64,000 bases of DNA from Glycomyces niveus (lineage in GTDB: Bacteria; Actinomycetota; Actinomycetes; Mycobacteriales; Micromonosporaceae), in NCBI RefSeq assembly GCF_017592475.1, contig NZ_JAGFNP010000001.1, forward strand, positions 299,546 to 363,545, written 5' to 3'. Each line of letters opens with the position of its first letter. The first letter of the stretch is position 1. Of this stretch, positions 45,504 to 55,803 are shown piece by piece. Below the pieces are notes generated by a model. The model was given only the letters and a program-made list of their open reading frames with translations, was not told the DNA's origin and ran no database searches. The position numbers and the translations under genes are program-made.

Positions 45504-46519
45504 CGAACCCCCTCATCGAAGGCCCCACCGCGACCTCGGCCCTCCAGGGCACCAAGGTGATCGGCGGCCTCGCCAAGACCGCCACCGCGTACTCCACGGT
45601 GTTCACCGCCGAGAAGTTCAGCTACCTCGACGCCGGGGTCGCGACCGTGACCACCGGCATCGACGTGCTGTCGTTCGTGGCCAACCCCTTCAAGCACCTC
45701 CTGCAGGCCGGGGTCGGCTGGCTCTTCGAGCACATCTCGTTCCTGCGCGAACCCCTCGACTGGGTCGCCGGGAACCCGCAGGCCATCGAAGGCCTGGCGT
45801 TGACGTGGAACAACATCGCGATGGAGATGAGCACCGCCGCCGACGAATGGGCGGCCGAGCTCAAGAGCGTCGAGGACTGGGACGGCGCGGACGCCACCGC
45901 CTACCGGTCCGCCGCGGCCGGGTTCGAGCAGGTCCTGCGCTCCAGCGCCGAAGCGGCCGCGACGACCGCGAACGGCGTCAACGTCGCCGGTGTGGCCGTG
46001 GGCATCCTGCGCACGATCTTCCTGGAGATCATCACCAACTTCATCGCCGAGGCGATCATGTGGGCGCTCAGCGCCCTCGCCACCGCCGGGTTCACGTTCG
46101 GCGCGACCCTCGCCGCCGCGATCGCCCGCATCGTCTCCAAGGCCGTGAGCGTCTTCGCGAACCTCGTCGGCAAGCTCGGGCAGCTCATGTCGAAGTTCGG
46201 CCGGTACGTCTCCTCGTTCCGCACCTTCGGCGCCCAGTCCCAGGGGCTCAAGAAGGCCATGGACGCCGCCACCGACCAGCTCCTCAAGGGCTCCTCGAAG
46301 GCGCTCATGAACGGCGGGCGGCTGAGCATGAACGGCGCTCAGAACATGCGCAACGCCTCCATGGACACGCTCCAGAGGTCCTTCGTCCCGCTCCAGAACA
46401 ACTGGGGGAACCCGATCAACGCCCAGAAGGTCCTCAAGTACTCGGCGACCGAGATCAACCGCGGCCGCAACCTCGACGACCGGATGGAGCAGGAGCGCAA
46501 GGACAACGGCGGCCCTTGA
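45500..46519 (+). CDS. Large WXG100-like helical membrane-associated protein
   Basis: 339 residues. A central helical hairpin resembles a WXG100 protein, with WDG in SVEDWDGADATAYRSAAAGF (~121-140) as the turn motif. It is followed by hydrophobic helices (AGVAVGILRTIFLEIITNFI; AIMWALSALATAGFTFGATL). The C-terminal ~120 residues are basic and Asn/Met/Gln-rich (LMNGGRLSMNGAQNMRNASM), with no toxin or enzyme motif visible. It is probably a type VII substrate or pore-like protein; no secretion ATPase lies nearby. It ends two bases before the convergent histidine kinase. Confidence 0.75.
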   Translation: MTNPLIEGPTATSALQGTKVIGGLAKTATAYSTVFTAEKFSYLDAGVATVTTGIDVLSFVANPFKHLLQAGVGWLFEHISFLREPLDWVAGNPQAIEGLALTWNNIAMEMSTAADEWAAELKSVEDWDGADATAYRSAAAGFEQVLRSSAEAAATTANGVNVAGVAVGILRTIFLEIITNFIAEAIMWALSALATAGFTFGATLAAAIARIVSKAVSVFANLVGKLGQLMSKFGRYVSSFRTFGAQSQGLKKAMDAATDQLLKGSSKALMNGGRLSMNGAQNMRNASMDTLQRSFVPLQNNWGNPINAQKVLKYSATEINRGRNLDDRMEQERKDNGGP

Positions 46520-46521
46520 CC

Positions 46522-47565
46522 TCACTCCACTCGGACCGGGAGCGTCAGCCGGAACCTGGCGCCCCGGTCCGAGCCGAGGAGTGCGACGTCGCCGCCGTGG
46601 GCCTGCGCGATCTGCCGCGCGATCGGCAGCCCCAGGCCGGTGCCCGGCGCTCGGTCGCCGCGCCAGAACCGCTCGAAGACCCGGTCCCGTTCGGCCGCGG
46701 GCACACCCGGGCCTGCATCGGCGACGACCACGTCGATGCCCGCTTCGGTGCGTGCGACATGGACGGTGACGGCCGTGCCTTCCGGAGCGTGCTTGACCGC
46801 GTTGTGGACCAGGTTCGCGATGGCGCGGTGGACGCTCGGGGCGTCCACCGGGGCTTCGGCGGCCTCCCCGCGCAGTTCGAGGCGGACCGCGCGTGCAGCG
46901 GCGAAGGCCGCGACCTCCGCGAAGACCTCGCGCACCAGGGCCGTGACGTCGGCGGGGCGGCGTTCGATCGCGCGGGCGCGCCCGCGCGCGTCCACCAGCA
47001 GCTCGCCCACCGCGTCCCGCAGCCGCTCGGCCGCGTTCCGGCTGCGCTCCAAGCCCTCCCGGTACAGCGCGAGGTCCGGTTCGGGGTGGCGCAGCAGCAC
47101 GTCGGCCCCGGTGATCAAGACGGCCAACGGTGTCCGCAGCTCATGGCTGGTCTCCTCGATGAGCCGCCGCTGCACCCGCGCCGACCGCTCGAGCCGGTCG
47201 AGCATCGCGTCGAACGCGGCCGCCAGCCCCCGCGCCTCCGCGGTGCCCTCCGCGCCGCCCACCCGCAGGCTCAGGTCCGAGGCCTCGATCCGCTCGGCCG
47301 CTTCGCGGATCCGCTCGAACGGGCGCACCGCCCGACCCGCCCACCACCACGCCAGTGCCAGCGTGACCGGCAGCAGCGCGGCCACCGTGAACCACGCCCA
47401 CCCCGTCGGGTCCACACTGGAATCCGAAACGAGGCGGGTGGTGCCGCCGGGCAGGGTCTCGGTGACCTCCTGCGCGTCGATCGAGGTCACCGCGAACACC
47501 AGGACCACCGGCAGGTAGATCGCCAGCGCCCCGGTCAGCGCGAGCCGGGCGCGCAGCGAGCGCAT
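46522..47565 (-). CDS. Sensor histidine kinase, OmpR-partner type
   Basis: 347 residues. Two membrane helices (~9-29 and ~57-77) flank a short ~28-residue extracellular loop, then a HAMP domain, HisKA with EETSHELRTPLAVL (phospho-His about 145) and HATPase_c with HRAIANLVHNAVKHA, DAGPGVPA and GTGLGLPIARQIAQAHGG. The short sensor loop suggests detection within or near the membrane. The ATG at 47565 shares one base with the stop of the regulator upstream (TGATG), so they are coupled. Confidence 0.93.
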   Translation of the reverse strand: MRSLRARLALTGALAIYLPVVLVFAVTSIDAQEVTETLPGGTTRLVSDSSVDPTGWAWFTVAALLPVTLALAWWWAGRAVRPFERIREAAERIEASDLSLRVGGAEGTAEARGLAAAFDAMLDRLERSARVQRRLIEETSHELRTPLAVLITGADVLLRHPEPDLALYREGLERSRNAAERLRDAVGELLVDARGRARAIERRPADVTALVREVFAEVAAFAAARAVRLELRGEAAEAPVDAPSVHRAIANLVHNAVKHAPEGTAVTVHVARTEAGIDVVVADAGPGVPAAERDRVFERFWRGDRAPGTGLGLPIARQIAQAHGGDVALLGSDRGARFRLTLPVRVE

Positions 47566-48236
47566 CACGGCGCGCCCCGCAGCACGTACCCGACCCCGTT
47601 CACCGTCGCGATCGGCCCCGGCTCGCCCAGCTTGCGCCGCAGGCGGCTCAGGATCACCCGCACCGAGTTGGTGAACGGGTCGGCGTGCGCGTCCCACACG
47701 TGCTCGAGCAGCTCCTCCGCGCTCACGGTCCGGCCCGGGTGGTGCATGAGGTAGCGCAGCATCGAGAACTCCCGCGGGGTGAGGTCGAGTTCGCCGTTCC
47801 CGCGCCAGGCCCGGTGCGCGGCGGCGTCGAGGGCCAGGTCGCCGACGGTGAGGACCGCGTCGCGCACGTCGGCGCGGCGGGCGAGCGCCCGCAGCCGGGC
47901 GGCCAGCTCCTCGAAGCTGAACGGCTTCACGAGGTAGTCGTCCGCCCCCGCGTCGAGCCCGGCCACGCGGTCCTCCACGGCGTCGCGGGCAGTGAGCACG
48001 AGGACGCGGCGGGGGCGGCGCAGCGCCGGATCGGCGCCGAGGCGGCGCAGCAGCGCCAGGCCGTCCCCGTCGGGCAGCCCGAGGTCGAGGCAGGCCGCGT
48101 CGAAGTCGTTGCAGCACAAGAGCGCCTCGGCTTCGGCGACGGTGGCCGCGAGGTCCACCGCGTAGGCCTCGTTGCGCAGGCCCAGCGCCAGGACCGGGCC
48201 GAGGTCGCGGTCGTCCTCGACCAGCAGGATGCGCAC
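47565..48236 (-). CDS. OmpR/PhoB-family response regulator
   Basis: 223 residues. Receiver domain (~1-115): acidic pair in LLVEDDRDLG, phospho-Asp in ACLDLGLPDGDG (~51), LTARD and VKPF. C-terminal winged helix (~130-222): LDLTPREFSMLRYLMHHPGR, RVILSRLRRKLGEP and VNGVGYVLR. It works with the coupled kinase at 46522. Ten bases separate it from the lipoprotein serine hydrolase upstream, so the three genes probably form an operon. Confidence 0.95.
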   Translation of the reverse strand: MRILLVEDDRDLGPVLALGLRNEAYAVDLAATVAEAEALLCCNDFDAACLDLGLPDGDGLALLRRLGADPALRRPRRVLVLTARDAVEDRVAGLDAGADDYLVKPFSFEELAARLRALARRADVRDAVLTVGDLALDAAAHRAWRGNGELDLTPREFSMLRYLMHHPGRTVSAEELLEHVWDAHADPFTNSVRVILSRLRRKLGEPGPIATVNGVGYVLRGAP

Positions 48237-48246
48237 ATGAACCCCT

Positions 48247-49893
48247 CTACGCGTCGCGGCGGGCCTCGAGCCCGCCGCCCGGTCCGGCGGCGGTCATCAG
48301 GTCGTCCTCGAACGCGACCCGCACGTCCGCTCCGGCGAGATCGGCGGGCCGGTACTCGCCGTCACCGATGGGCACCAGCGTAAACGCGGGCGGCTCGGTC
48401 GGGACGGCGACGGCGCCGACATCGCCGTGCTCGCCGAGCGCGTACCAGGCGAGCACGTCCCCGTCCGCGGTGCCGAGCCGCACGTAGGTCTGCAGCTCCC
48501 CGTTCCCGGCCGTGGTCCCGGCGAGCGACACGCCCGCGATCGCGCCGAGCTCGGCTTCGAGCGCGTCGCGCTCCTCCCGGCCGGCCGCGGTCTCGCCGTT
48601 GAGGAGGGCGAGGACGGCCGCTTCGTGCGCGGCGACGTCCTCGGGGGTGAAGTCGTCCGAAGCGAACAGGGCCGCGACGGCGTCGGCGCCGTCGGCCGCG
48701 ACGAGGAGGCCGTCCTCCTCGGCCGTGACCGTGTAGGTCGAGCCGGAGCCGGCGGTGTAGACCCCTTCGCGCGCTCGCAGTTCCGCCGGGTCGATTTCGG
48801 CGTGCGGCTCGGGGGCCGGGATCGGCTCGCCCGCGATGAGCGCGGGCGCGATGGCGTCGACCAGCTCCCCGGCGATGACGCCGTCGCCGTTGGAGGCGAC
48901 CGCGAGGGTCGTGCCGGTCTCGGGGAGCCAGGCCGCGACGGCGTTGTGGCCGGTGTCGCCGCCGCCGCCCGACGCGGTGACGACCGGCGCGCCGAACAGG
49001 TCCGGGCCCACCGACACCCAGCCGGGGATCTCCGCGGTGCCGTCGCCGTTGTCGAACCGCGTGCCCAGCAGCAGCTCGACCGCGTCCTCGCTGACGACCC
49101 CGCCGGTGAACAGCGCGTCCGTCCAGTCCCTGAGTTCGGCGGCGGTCATCGCCAGGTCGCCGTTCCCGGCGAGCGCCCAGTGCGGCCCGGCGAAACCGCC
49201 CTTCTCGACGGCGGGCGCCCCGTCGACGGTGCCGACCGCGCGCGGCCCCGGCGCGGCCGGCTCGCCGTCCCAGAACCCGCCGATCCGCTCGCCGCCGACC
49301 ACCAGGATCTCCTCGGCCAGGTAGCCGCGGTAGTCGCCGGTCGCCTCGTCCACGATCAGCGCCAGCAGCGCGTACCCGGCGTTGGAGTAGAGGAACTCGG
49401 TGCCGGGCTCGAACGCGGACCGCATGCCGCTCAGCAGCGCGACGGCCGCGTCGCGTTCGAGCGGCCGATGATCCTCGCCGTACTCGCCTTCGAGGCCGCT
49501 GGTGTGCAGCAGCAACTGCTCCACCGTGGCGTCCGCGGCCGGGCCGCCCAGACCGGGCAGGAGACCGCCCGCGCGGTCGTCCAGCGCCAACGACCCGGCG
49601 TCGACGAGGTCGAGCACGGCGGCCGCCGTGAACGCCTTGCTGATCGAGCCGATCGCGAACACGGTCTCGTCGGCATTCGGCGTCTCGGTGTCCGCCATGC
49701 CGAACGCGGCCCGGCAGTCGAATCCGGCGCCGTCGCCCCAGGCGAGCGCGCCGCTGAACCCGGCGGCGGCCCAGTCGCGAATCGCGCCGGTGAACGCGGG
49801 ATCGCACCCGGAGGCGCCGGTCTCCACTTCAGGGTCGGCGGTGCAGCCGGCCGCCAGCAGGGCGGCCGCGAGTAGAACGGGAATGCGTCTCAT
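48247..49893 (-). CDS. Lipoprotein serine hydrolase, class C beta-lactamase family
   Basis: 548 residues. Lipoprotein signal RRIPVLLAAALLAAGC (lipid-modified Cys ~17), so it is tethered outside the membrane. Penicillin-binding fold: SxxK as GSISKAFTAAAV (~87), YSN in LYSNAGYALL (~166), and GHNAV near ~316 in the KTG position. The C-terminal ~200 residues form an extra beta-rich domain (REGVYTAGSGSTYTVTAEED). It may be a D-aminopeptidase or DD-peptidase. TACGGT lies seven bases before ATG (leaderless). It is first in an operon with a two-component system. Confidence 0.88.
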   Translation of the reverse strand: MRRIPVLLAAALLAAGCTADPEVETGASGCDPAFTGAIRDWAAAGFSGALAWGDGAGFDCRAAFGMADTETPNADETVFAIGSISKAFTAAAVLDLVDAGSLALDDRAGGLLPGLGGPAADATVEQLLLHTSGLEGEYGEDHRPLERDAAVALLSGMRSAFEPGTEFLYSNAGYALLALIVDEATGDYRGYLAEEILVVGGERIGGFWDGEPAAPGPRAVGTVDGAPAVEKGGFAGPHWALAGNGDLAMTAAELRDWTDALFTGGVVSEDAVELLLGTRFDNGDGTAEIPGWVSVGPDLFGAPVVTASGGGGDTGHNAVAAWLPETGTTLAVASNGDGVIAGELVDAIAPALIAGEPIPAPEPHAEIDPAELRAREGVYTAGSGSTYTVTAEEDGLLVAADGADAVAALFASDDFTPEDVAAHEAAVLALLNGETAAGREERDALEAELGAIAGVSLAGTTAGNGELQTYVRLGTADGDVLAWYALGEHGDVGAVAVPTEPPAFTLVPIGDGEYRPADLAGADVRVAFEDDLMTAAGPGGGLEARRDA

Positions 49894-49940
49894 GCGCCGA
49901 ACCGTAAGGGCGGCGCTGTGAACCAGGCGTAAACGAGCCG

Positions 49941-51239
49941 TCAGGGGCGCGGCATGTCGAGCAGCACCACTTCGCAGCGGTAGTGCTGCGAGGCGGTCAT
50001 CGGGCCGCGGAACCACAGCAGCGGGGTGCGGGACGGGTCGCCGGGGGCCACGATCGGCCGCAGGTTGTCCGCATCGGAGTTCTCGGTGACGGGGGTCCAC
50101 GCCCAGAACCGGCCCGCCGCCGCGGCGCGGCCGTGGAAGATCTCGCGGTGGGGGAGGACCGCCCCGTCGCGCGGGTCCACGGCGGTGGAGACGTAGACCG
50201 AACCGGGGTCGTACGGGTCGATCGCGGCGAGCCCGGTGTAGTCCTCCTCGTGCGGCATGAGCCCGGGCCCGGCCTTCGCCAGCTCGTTCACCGTCCACTC
50301 GCCCGAAGGGGCCATGCGGGCGTAGAAGAACCGCAGGTCCGGGGCGGCCCGCCGGCGGCCGAGGTCGAGCTCCTCCTCGCCCGCGCGGGCGGTGAGGACC
50401 GCGGCGACGCCGCCGTTCGCGGTGGTGCGGATGTCGGTGGTCCAGCAGTGCGAGATCCGCACCCCGTTCCAGCGCGAGCCCGCGGCGAGGACCGTGGTCA
50501 GCCCCTCCTGCGAGGGCGCTTCCCCGTTGAGGGCCTGGGGGTCCAGGACGGTGCCGTCGCTCTTGTGGAGCGCGCCGTGCTCGAGGTAGCCGTGGTAGAT
50601 CGAGTTGTCGAAGTCGCGCGGGTGGTGGTCGGTGGTCACCAGGTGGAGGCGGTCTCCGGCGGCTGCATAGCGGGTGTAGCCGTTGACGTACCCGACCTTC
50701 GGCCTGGTGAACAGCTTGCCCGCGTACGACCAGGTCTCCCCCTCGTCGTCGGAGACGAGCGCGCACTGGTCGTCGTTCACCGCGCGCGCGAAGCAGTACA
50801 GCCGCCCGTCCATGGCCCGCAGGTTCGAGTAGGTGACGCCGCGGCCCTCGGTATGCGGGCTCCAGTCGAAGACCCGCTCCGGGCCCCACGCGGTCGGATC
50901 GTTCGGTTCGCTGATGCGCCAACGGGTCAGGTCGTCGGTCTTGTGCTTGGTGTAGACGGCGAGCCAGCGGCCGTCGGAGCGGCGCCACAGGGCGGGCACG
51001 TCGTGGTCGTCGGTCTCGAACCGCTCATGGAGGACCACGACCTGCGACGCGCCGGTCGCCAGGTCGACGACCGCGAGCTCGACGTTGCCCGAGCGGGCCT
51101 CGCCGCCGGGGCCTTCGGCGGCCGCGATCGACCCGACCACGAGGGTCTGCGACACCGGGTCCACGAGCGCGCGCTCGTCCTGGAACCAGCACCATGCGCC
51201 GTTGTCATTGACGACGACCGGCTCGGCGATCAAGGGCAT
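49941..51239 (-). CDS. BNR-repeat (BNR_4) protein, probable polysaccharide-active
   Basis: 432 residues forming a beta-propeller-like BNR_4 domain: GAWCWFQDERALVDPVSQTL at the N-terminus, then repeated strand units with WxxG/Asp-box-like stretches (DDEGETWSYAGK, DHHPRDFDNSIYHGYLEHGA, DPYDPGSVYVSTAVDPRDG). The family includes ulvan or rhamnogalacturonan lyases and sialidase-like proteins. No signal peptide is visible, so it may act inside the cell on imported oligosaccharides. AAGGAGG lies five bases before ATG. The substrate is unknown and no transporter is adjacent. Confidence 0.82.
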   Translation of the reverse strand: MPLIAEPVVVNDNGAWCWFQDERALVDPVSQTLVVGSIAAAEGPGGEARSGNVELAVVDLATGASQVVVLHERFETDDHDVPALWRRSDGRWLAVYTKHKTDDLTRWRISEPNDPTAWGPERVFDWSPHTEGRGVTYSNLRAMDGRLYCFARAVNDDQCALVSDDEGETWSYAGKLFTRPKVGYVNGYTRYAAAGDRLHLVTTDHHPRDFDNSIYHGYLEHGALHKSDGTVLDPQALNGEAPSQEGLTTVLAAGSRWNGVRISHCWTTDIRTTANGGVAAVLTARAGEEELDLGRRRAAPDLRFFYARMAPSGEWTVNELAKAGPGLMPHEEDYTGLAAIDPYDPGSVYVSTAVDPRDGAVLPHREIFHGRAAAAGRFWAWTPVTENSDADNLRPIVAPGDPSRTPLLWFRGPMTASQHYRCEVVLLDMPRP

Positions 51240-51424
51240 GACGGCCTCCTTGGGCGTGTCCGCGCGGTGCGAACGCATCGAGGAGAACATATCGGAAAGC
51301 GGTATCCAGTGCCAGTGCGGCCCCGACCGCACCCAACGGCGTGCCACCAAAGGTGCAGGCCCTCAACGAAACATCGATCCCGCGACCGACGCGCCCGTCC
51401 CCACCGCGTCCCTACGCTCGGCAC

Positions 51425-52171
51425 ATGGACCTCGCACTCGCCGCCTCCCTAGCGGCCCTCGCGCTCATCGACTCGACCAGCTTCGGGACCCTGCTCATCC
51501 CGATCTGGCTGCTCCTCGCCCCCGGCCGCGTCCGCGCCGGGCGCATGCTCGCCTACCTCGCCACCATCGCCGTCTTCTACTTCGCCGTGGGCCTGCTCAT
51601 CGCCGTCGGCGCCACCACGTTCATCGACGACATCGGCGCCGTCCTCGACACGAGGCCCGCACTGTGGACGCAGCTCGTCCTCGGCGTCGGCCTGCTCCTG
51701 CTGTCCTTCCGCTTCGACTCCAAGAAGCAGCAAGGCGAAGGCGGGCGCACTGCGCGCTGGCGCGAGAAGGCCCTCGGCATCGAAGGGGCCGAAGGCGAAG
51801 GCGCCACGCGCACGCGCGCCTCGGTGCTGCCGCTCATGGGCCTCGCGCTCGGCGCGGCCACCATCGAGGTCGCCACGATGCTCCCGTACCTCGCCGCGAT
51901 CGGCATGGTCACCTCCGCTGGGATCGGGGCCGCCGGGATCACCGCGACGATGGCCGGGTACTGCCTCGTCATGGTCCTGCCCGCGCTCGTGCTGCTCGCG
52001 GCCCGCCTGGTCGCCCGCAACGCCGTCGAACCGGTGCTGCGGCGCATCAACGACTGGATGGTCAAGAACGCCGCGTCCACCACCGGCTGGGTGCTCGGCA
52101 TCGTCGGGTTCCTCGTCGCCCGCGACGCGGCCTGGCGGCTCGGCCTCTTCGAGATCCTGCTCAACCGCTGA
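51425..52171 (+). CDS. GAP-family (Sap-like) membrane protein
   Basis: 248 residues with six predicted helices. The pattern LAALALIDSTSFGTLLIPIWLLLAPG at the N-terminus and PLMGLALGAATIEVATMLPY in the middle fits the GAP/Sap family, relatives of LysE-type exporters including the mycobacterial sulfolipid-addressing protein. A charged cytoplasmic loop (RFDSKKQQGEGGRTARWREK) separates two halves. TACGCT lies six bases before ATG (leaderless). The cargo is unknown. Confidence 0.85.
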   Translation: MDLALAASLAALALIDSTSFGTLLIPIWLLLAPGRVRAGRMLAYLATIAVFYFAVGLLIAVGATTFIDDIGAVLDTRPALWTQLVLGVGLLLLSFRFDSKKQQGEGGRTARWREKALGIEGAEGEGATRTRASVLPLMGLALGAATIEVATMLPYLAAIGMVTSAGIGAAGITATMAGYCLVMVLPALVLLAARLVARNAVEPVLRRINDWMVKNAASTTGWVLGIVGFLVARDAAWRLGLFEILLNR

Positions 52172-52187
52172 CCCTTCCTCGAAAGCG

Positions 52188-52212
52188 CGCCCCGGCGACG
52201 CCCGCCGGGGCG
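52188..52212 (+). terminator. Terminator of GAP-family gene
   Basis: CGCCCCGGCG pairs with CGCCGGGGCG (10 bp, five-base loop), 17 bases after the stop. Confidence 0.7.
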
Positions 52213-52246
52213 TCGGCGCGTCCGCTTCGGGCCCGGTCCACGAGGT

Positions 52247-52290
52247 GATCAGGAATCGAGAAGCGCGGTGCCCCCTCCCGGAAATATCGT
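52247..52290 (+). promoter_or_regulatory. Conserved promoter (GATCAGGAATCGAGAAGC) of double-VOC gene
   Basis: The 18-base element (52247-52264) is identical to that at 23702. Twenty bases later comes TATCGT (52285-52290), and seven bases after it the ATG at 52298. It is the third copy of this promoter in the window, 28 kb from the AraC-like gene. Confidence 0.8.
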
Positions 52291-52297
52291 TGTGGAC

Positions 52298-52945
52298 ATG
52301 AGCAAGACCAGCGCATATGTCAAGGAGAACACCGTGAACGCCATCCAGACCGTCACCCTCGAAGTCGACGACACCGCCGCCGCCGAGGCCTTCTACGCCG
52401 CCGCCTTCGACCTCGGCGAGGACTCGTGGCTCCGCGTGCGGCCCGCTAAGGACCCCAGCACCGGCTTCCGCGGCTTCGCGCTCTCCCTCGTGGTCGCCCA
52501 GCCCGGCACCGTCGACAGCTTCGCCGAGACCGCCGTCGCCGCCGGTGCCACCGCGATCAAGGCCCCCGAGAAGAGCCTGTGGGGCTACGGCTGCGTCCTC
52601 AAGGACCCCTCCGGCAACATCTGGAAGATCGCCACCTCCCAGAAGAAGCAGACCGGCCCGGTCAACCGCGAGGTCGAGTCCGTGAACGTCGGCATCGGCG
52701 TCGCCGACGTCGCCGCCACCAAGCAGTTCTACATCGATCACGGCCTCACCGTCGCCAAGAGCTTCGGCCGCAAGTACGTCGAGTTCGAGGCCCCCGGCGA
52801 CACCGTCTCGCTCTCGCTGTACAGCCGCAAGTTCGCCGCGAAGACCTCGTTCGTCTCGCCCGAAGGCGACGGCTCGCACCGCATCGTCTTCGGCGGCGCC
52901 GAGACCTTCACCGACGCCGACGGCTTCGAGTGGGAAGCCGCGTAG
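52298..52945 (+). CDS. Tandem-domain VOC/glyoxalase-like protein
   Basis: 215 residues with two VOC units: ~10-108 (VTLEVDDTAAAEAFYAAAFD, GYGCVLKDPSGNIWKIAT) and ~125-215 (VNVGIGVADVAATKQFYIDH, SHRIVFGGAETFTDADGFEW). Clear metal ligands are not complete in either half, so binding rather than catalysis is possible. The start at 52298, rather than upstream, is fixed by the conserved leaderless promoter. By promoter it belongs with the AraC-like/VOC pair and the UvrA-like gene. Confidence 0.88.
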   Translation: MSKTSAYVKENTVNAIQTVTLEVDDTAAAEAFYAAAFDLGEDSWLRVRPAKDPSTGFRGFALSLVVAQPGTVDSFAETAVAAGATAIKAPEKSLWGYGCVLKDPSGNIWKIATSQKKQTGPVNREVESVNVGIGVADVAATKQFYIDHGLTVAKSFGRKYVEFEAPGDTVSLSLYSRKFAAKTSFVSPEGDGSHRIVFGGAETFTDADGFEWEAA

Positions 52946-52967
52946 AAGACCAGCGCCGCAAGCGGAT

Positions 52968-52992
52968 CGGCACGGGCCCGAGGCCCGTGCCG
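52968..52992 (+). terminator. Terminator of double-VOC gene
   Basis: CGGCACGGGCC pairs with GGCCCGTGCCG around a CGA triloop; no T-tract. Confidence 0.75.
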
Positions 52993-53088
52993 CGGCGGCG
53001 GTGACGTATCCGGCAAGCGCGGGCGGTTCGGACAATTCGTTGCCCCCGGCTGTTAGCGTGGCCGGACATCACGCGAACGGAGCAACCA

Positions 53089-53457
53089 ATGACGGCACGA
53101 CGAACCCTCGCCGCCCTCGCCATCGGCGCCCTCCTGGCCCTCAGCGCCTGCAGTGAAGACGGCGGCCTCGAGATCCCGACCGACTCGCCCACCCTCCCCG
53201 GCGAATGGCAGTCCTCCTTGGACGAACTCTCCTCCGAGATGCCCACCGACCTCGCCACGGACCTGTGGGCGATCGTCCCCGACGCCTCGCCCGAAGAGAT
53301 CCTGAACAACGCCAAGGAGATCTGCGGCGACGTGGCCGCCAACGCCGATGAAGAGCAGCTCGCCCGCGACGCCGCCGAGCTCTTCGGCGTCGAAGAGGCC
53401 GAAGGCCCCACGATCGTCGAGACCGTGAAGCCCTACTGCGACGTCGTCAACCAGTAG
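53089..53457 (+). CDS. Small lipoprotein of unknown function
   Basis: 122 residues. Lipoprotein signal RRTLAALAIGALLALSAC with lipid-modified Cys at ~21. The mature part is acidic and helical (SSLDELSSEMPTDLATDLWA; ILNNAKEICGDVAANADEEQ), with two cysteines (EICGD and PYCDV) that could form a disulphide. No family is recognised. ACGGAGC lies before ATG. A hairpin at about 53485-53516 is the likely terminator. Confidence 0.8.
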   Translation: MTARRTLAALAIGALLALSACSEDGGLEIPTDSPTLPGEWQSSLDELSSEMPTDLATDLWAIVPDASPEEILNNAKEICGDVAANADEEQLARDAAELFGVEEAEGPTIVETVKPYCDVVNQ

Positions 53458-53667
53458 CGCCTCCCGCAAGCCGCACGACCGACCGGGCGCGACCGCTTCC
53501 CGCGGTCCGCGCCCGTTCCAGTGCACTCCCCGAGTCCGGATATATGAGGACCAAAAGCGTCTAATGTCCGTTTTCATGGGCTCTGGTGAGGAAGCACCCA
53601 CCCGGATCGCCGAAACGAGCGGTCCGGGCTTTGCGGGAACGCCGTCCGGGGCGGCTACCGTTGAAGG

Positions 53668-55750
<2,083 letters not shown>

Positions 55751-55762
55751 CACGCAGACGCG

Positions 55763-55797
55763 GCGGCGCCCCGGAGTCCACGACTCCGGGGCGCCGC
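55763..55797. terminator. 16-bp bidirectional terminator
   Basis: GCGGCGCCCCGGAGTC pairs with GACTCCGGGGCGCCGC around CAC, between convergent argG and hydrolase genes. Confidence 0.85.
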
Positions 55798-55803
55798 TTC
55801 GCG

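Noticed and set aside
46522-48117. Single 531-codon frame joining kinase and upstream sequence
   Set aside because: The first 184 codons overlap the response regulator in another frame and lack domains; the kinase starts at 47565.
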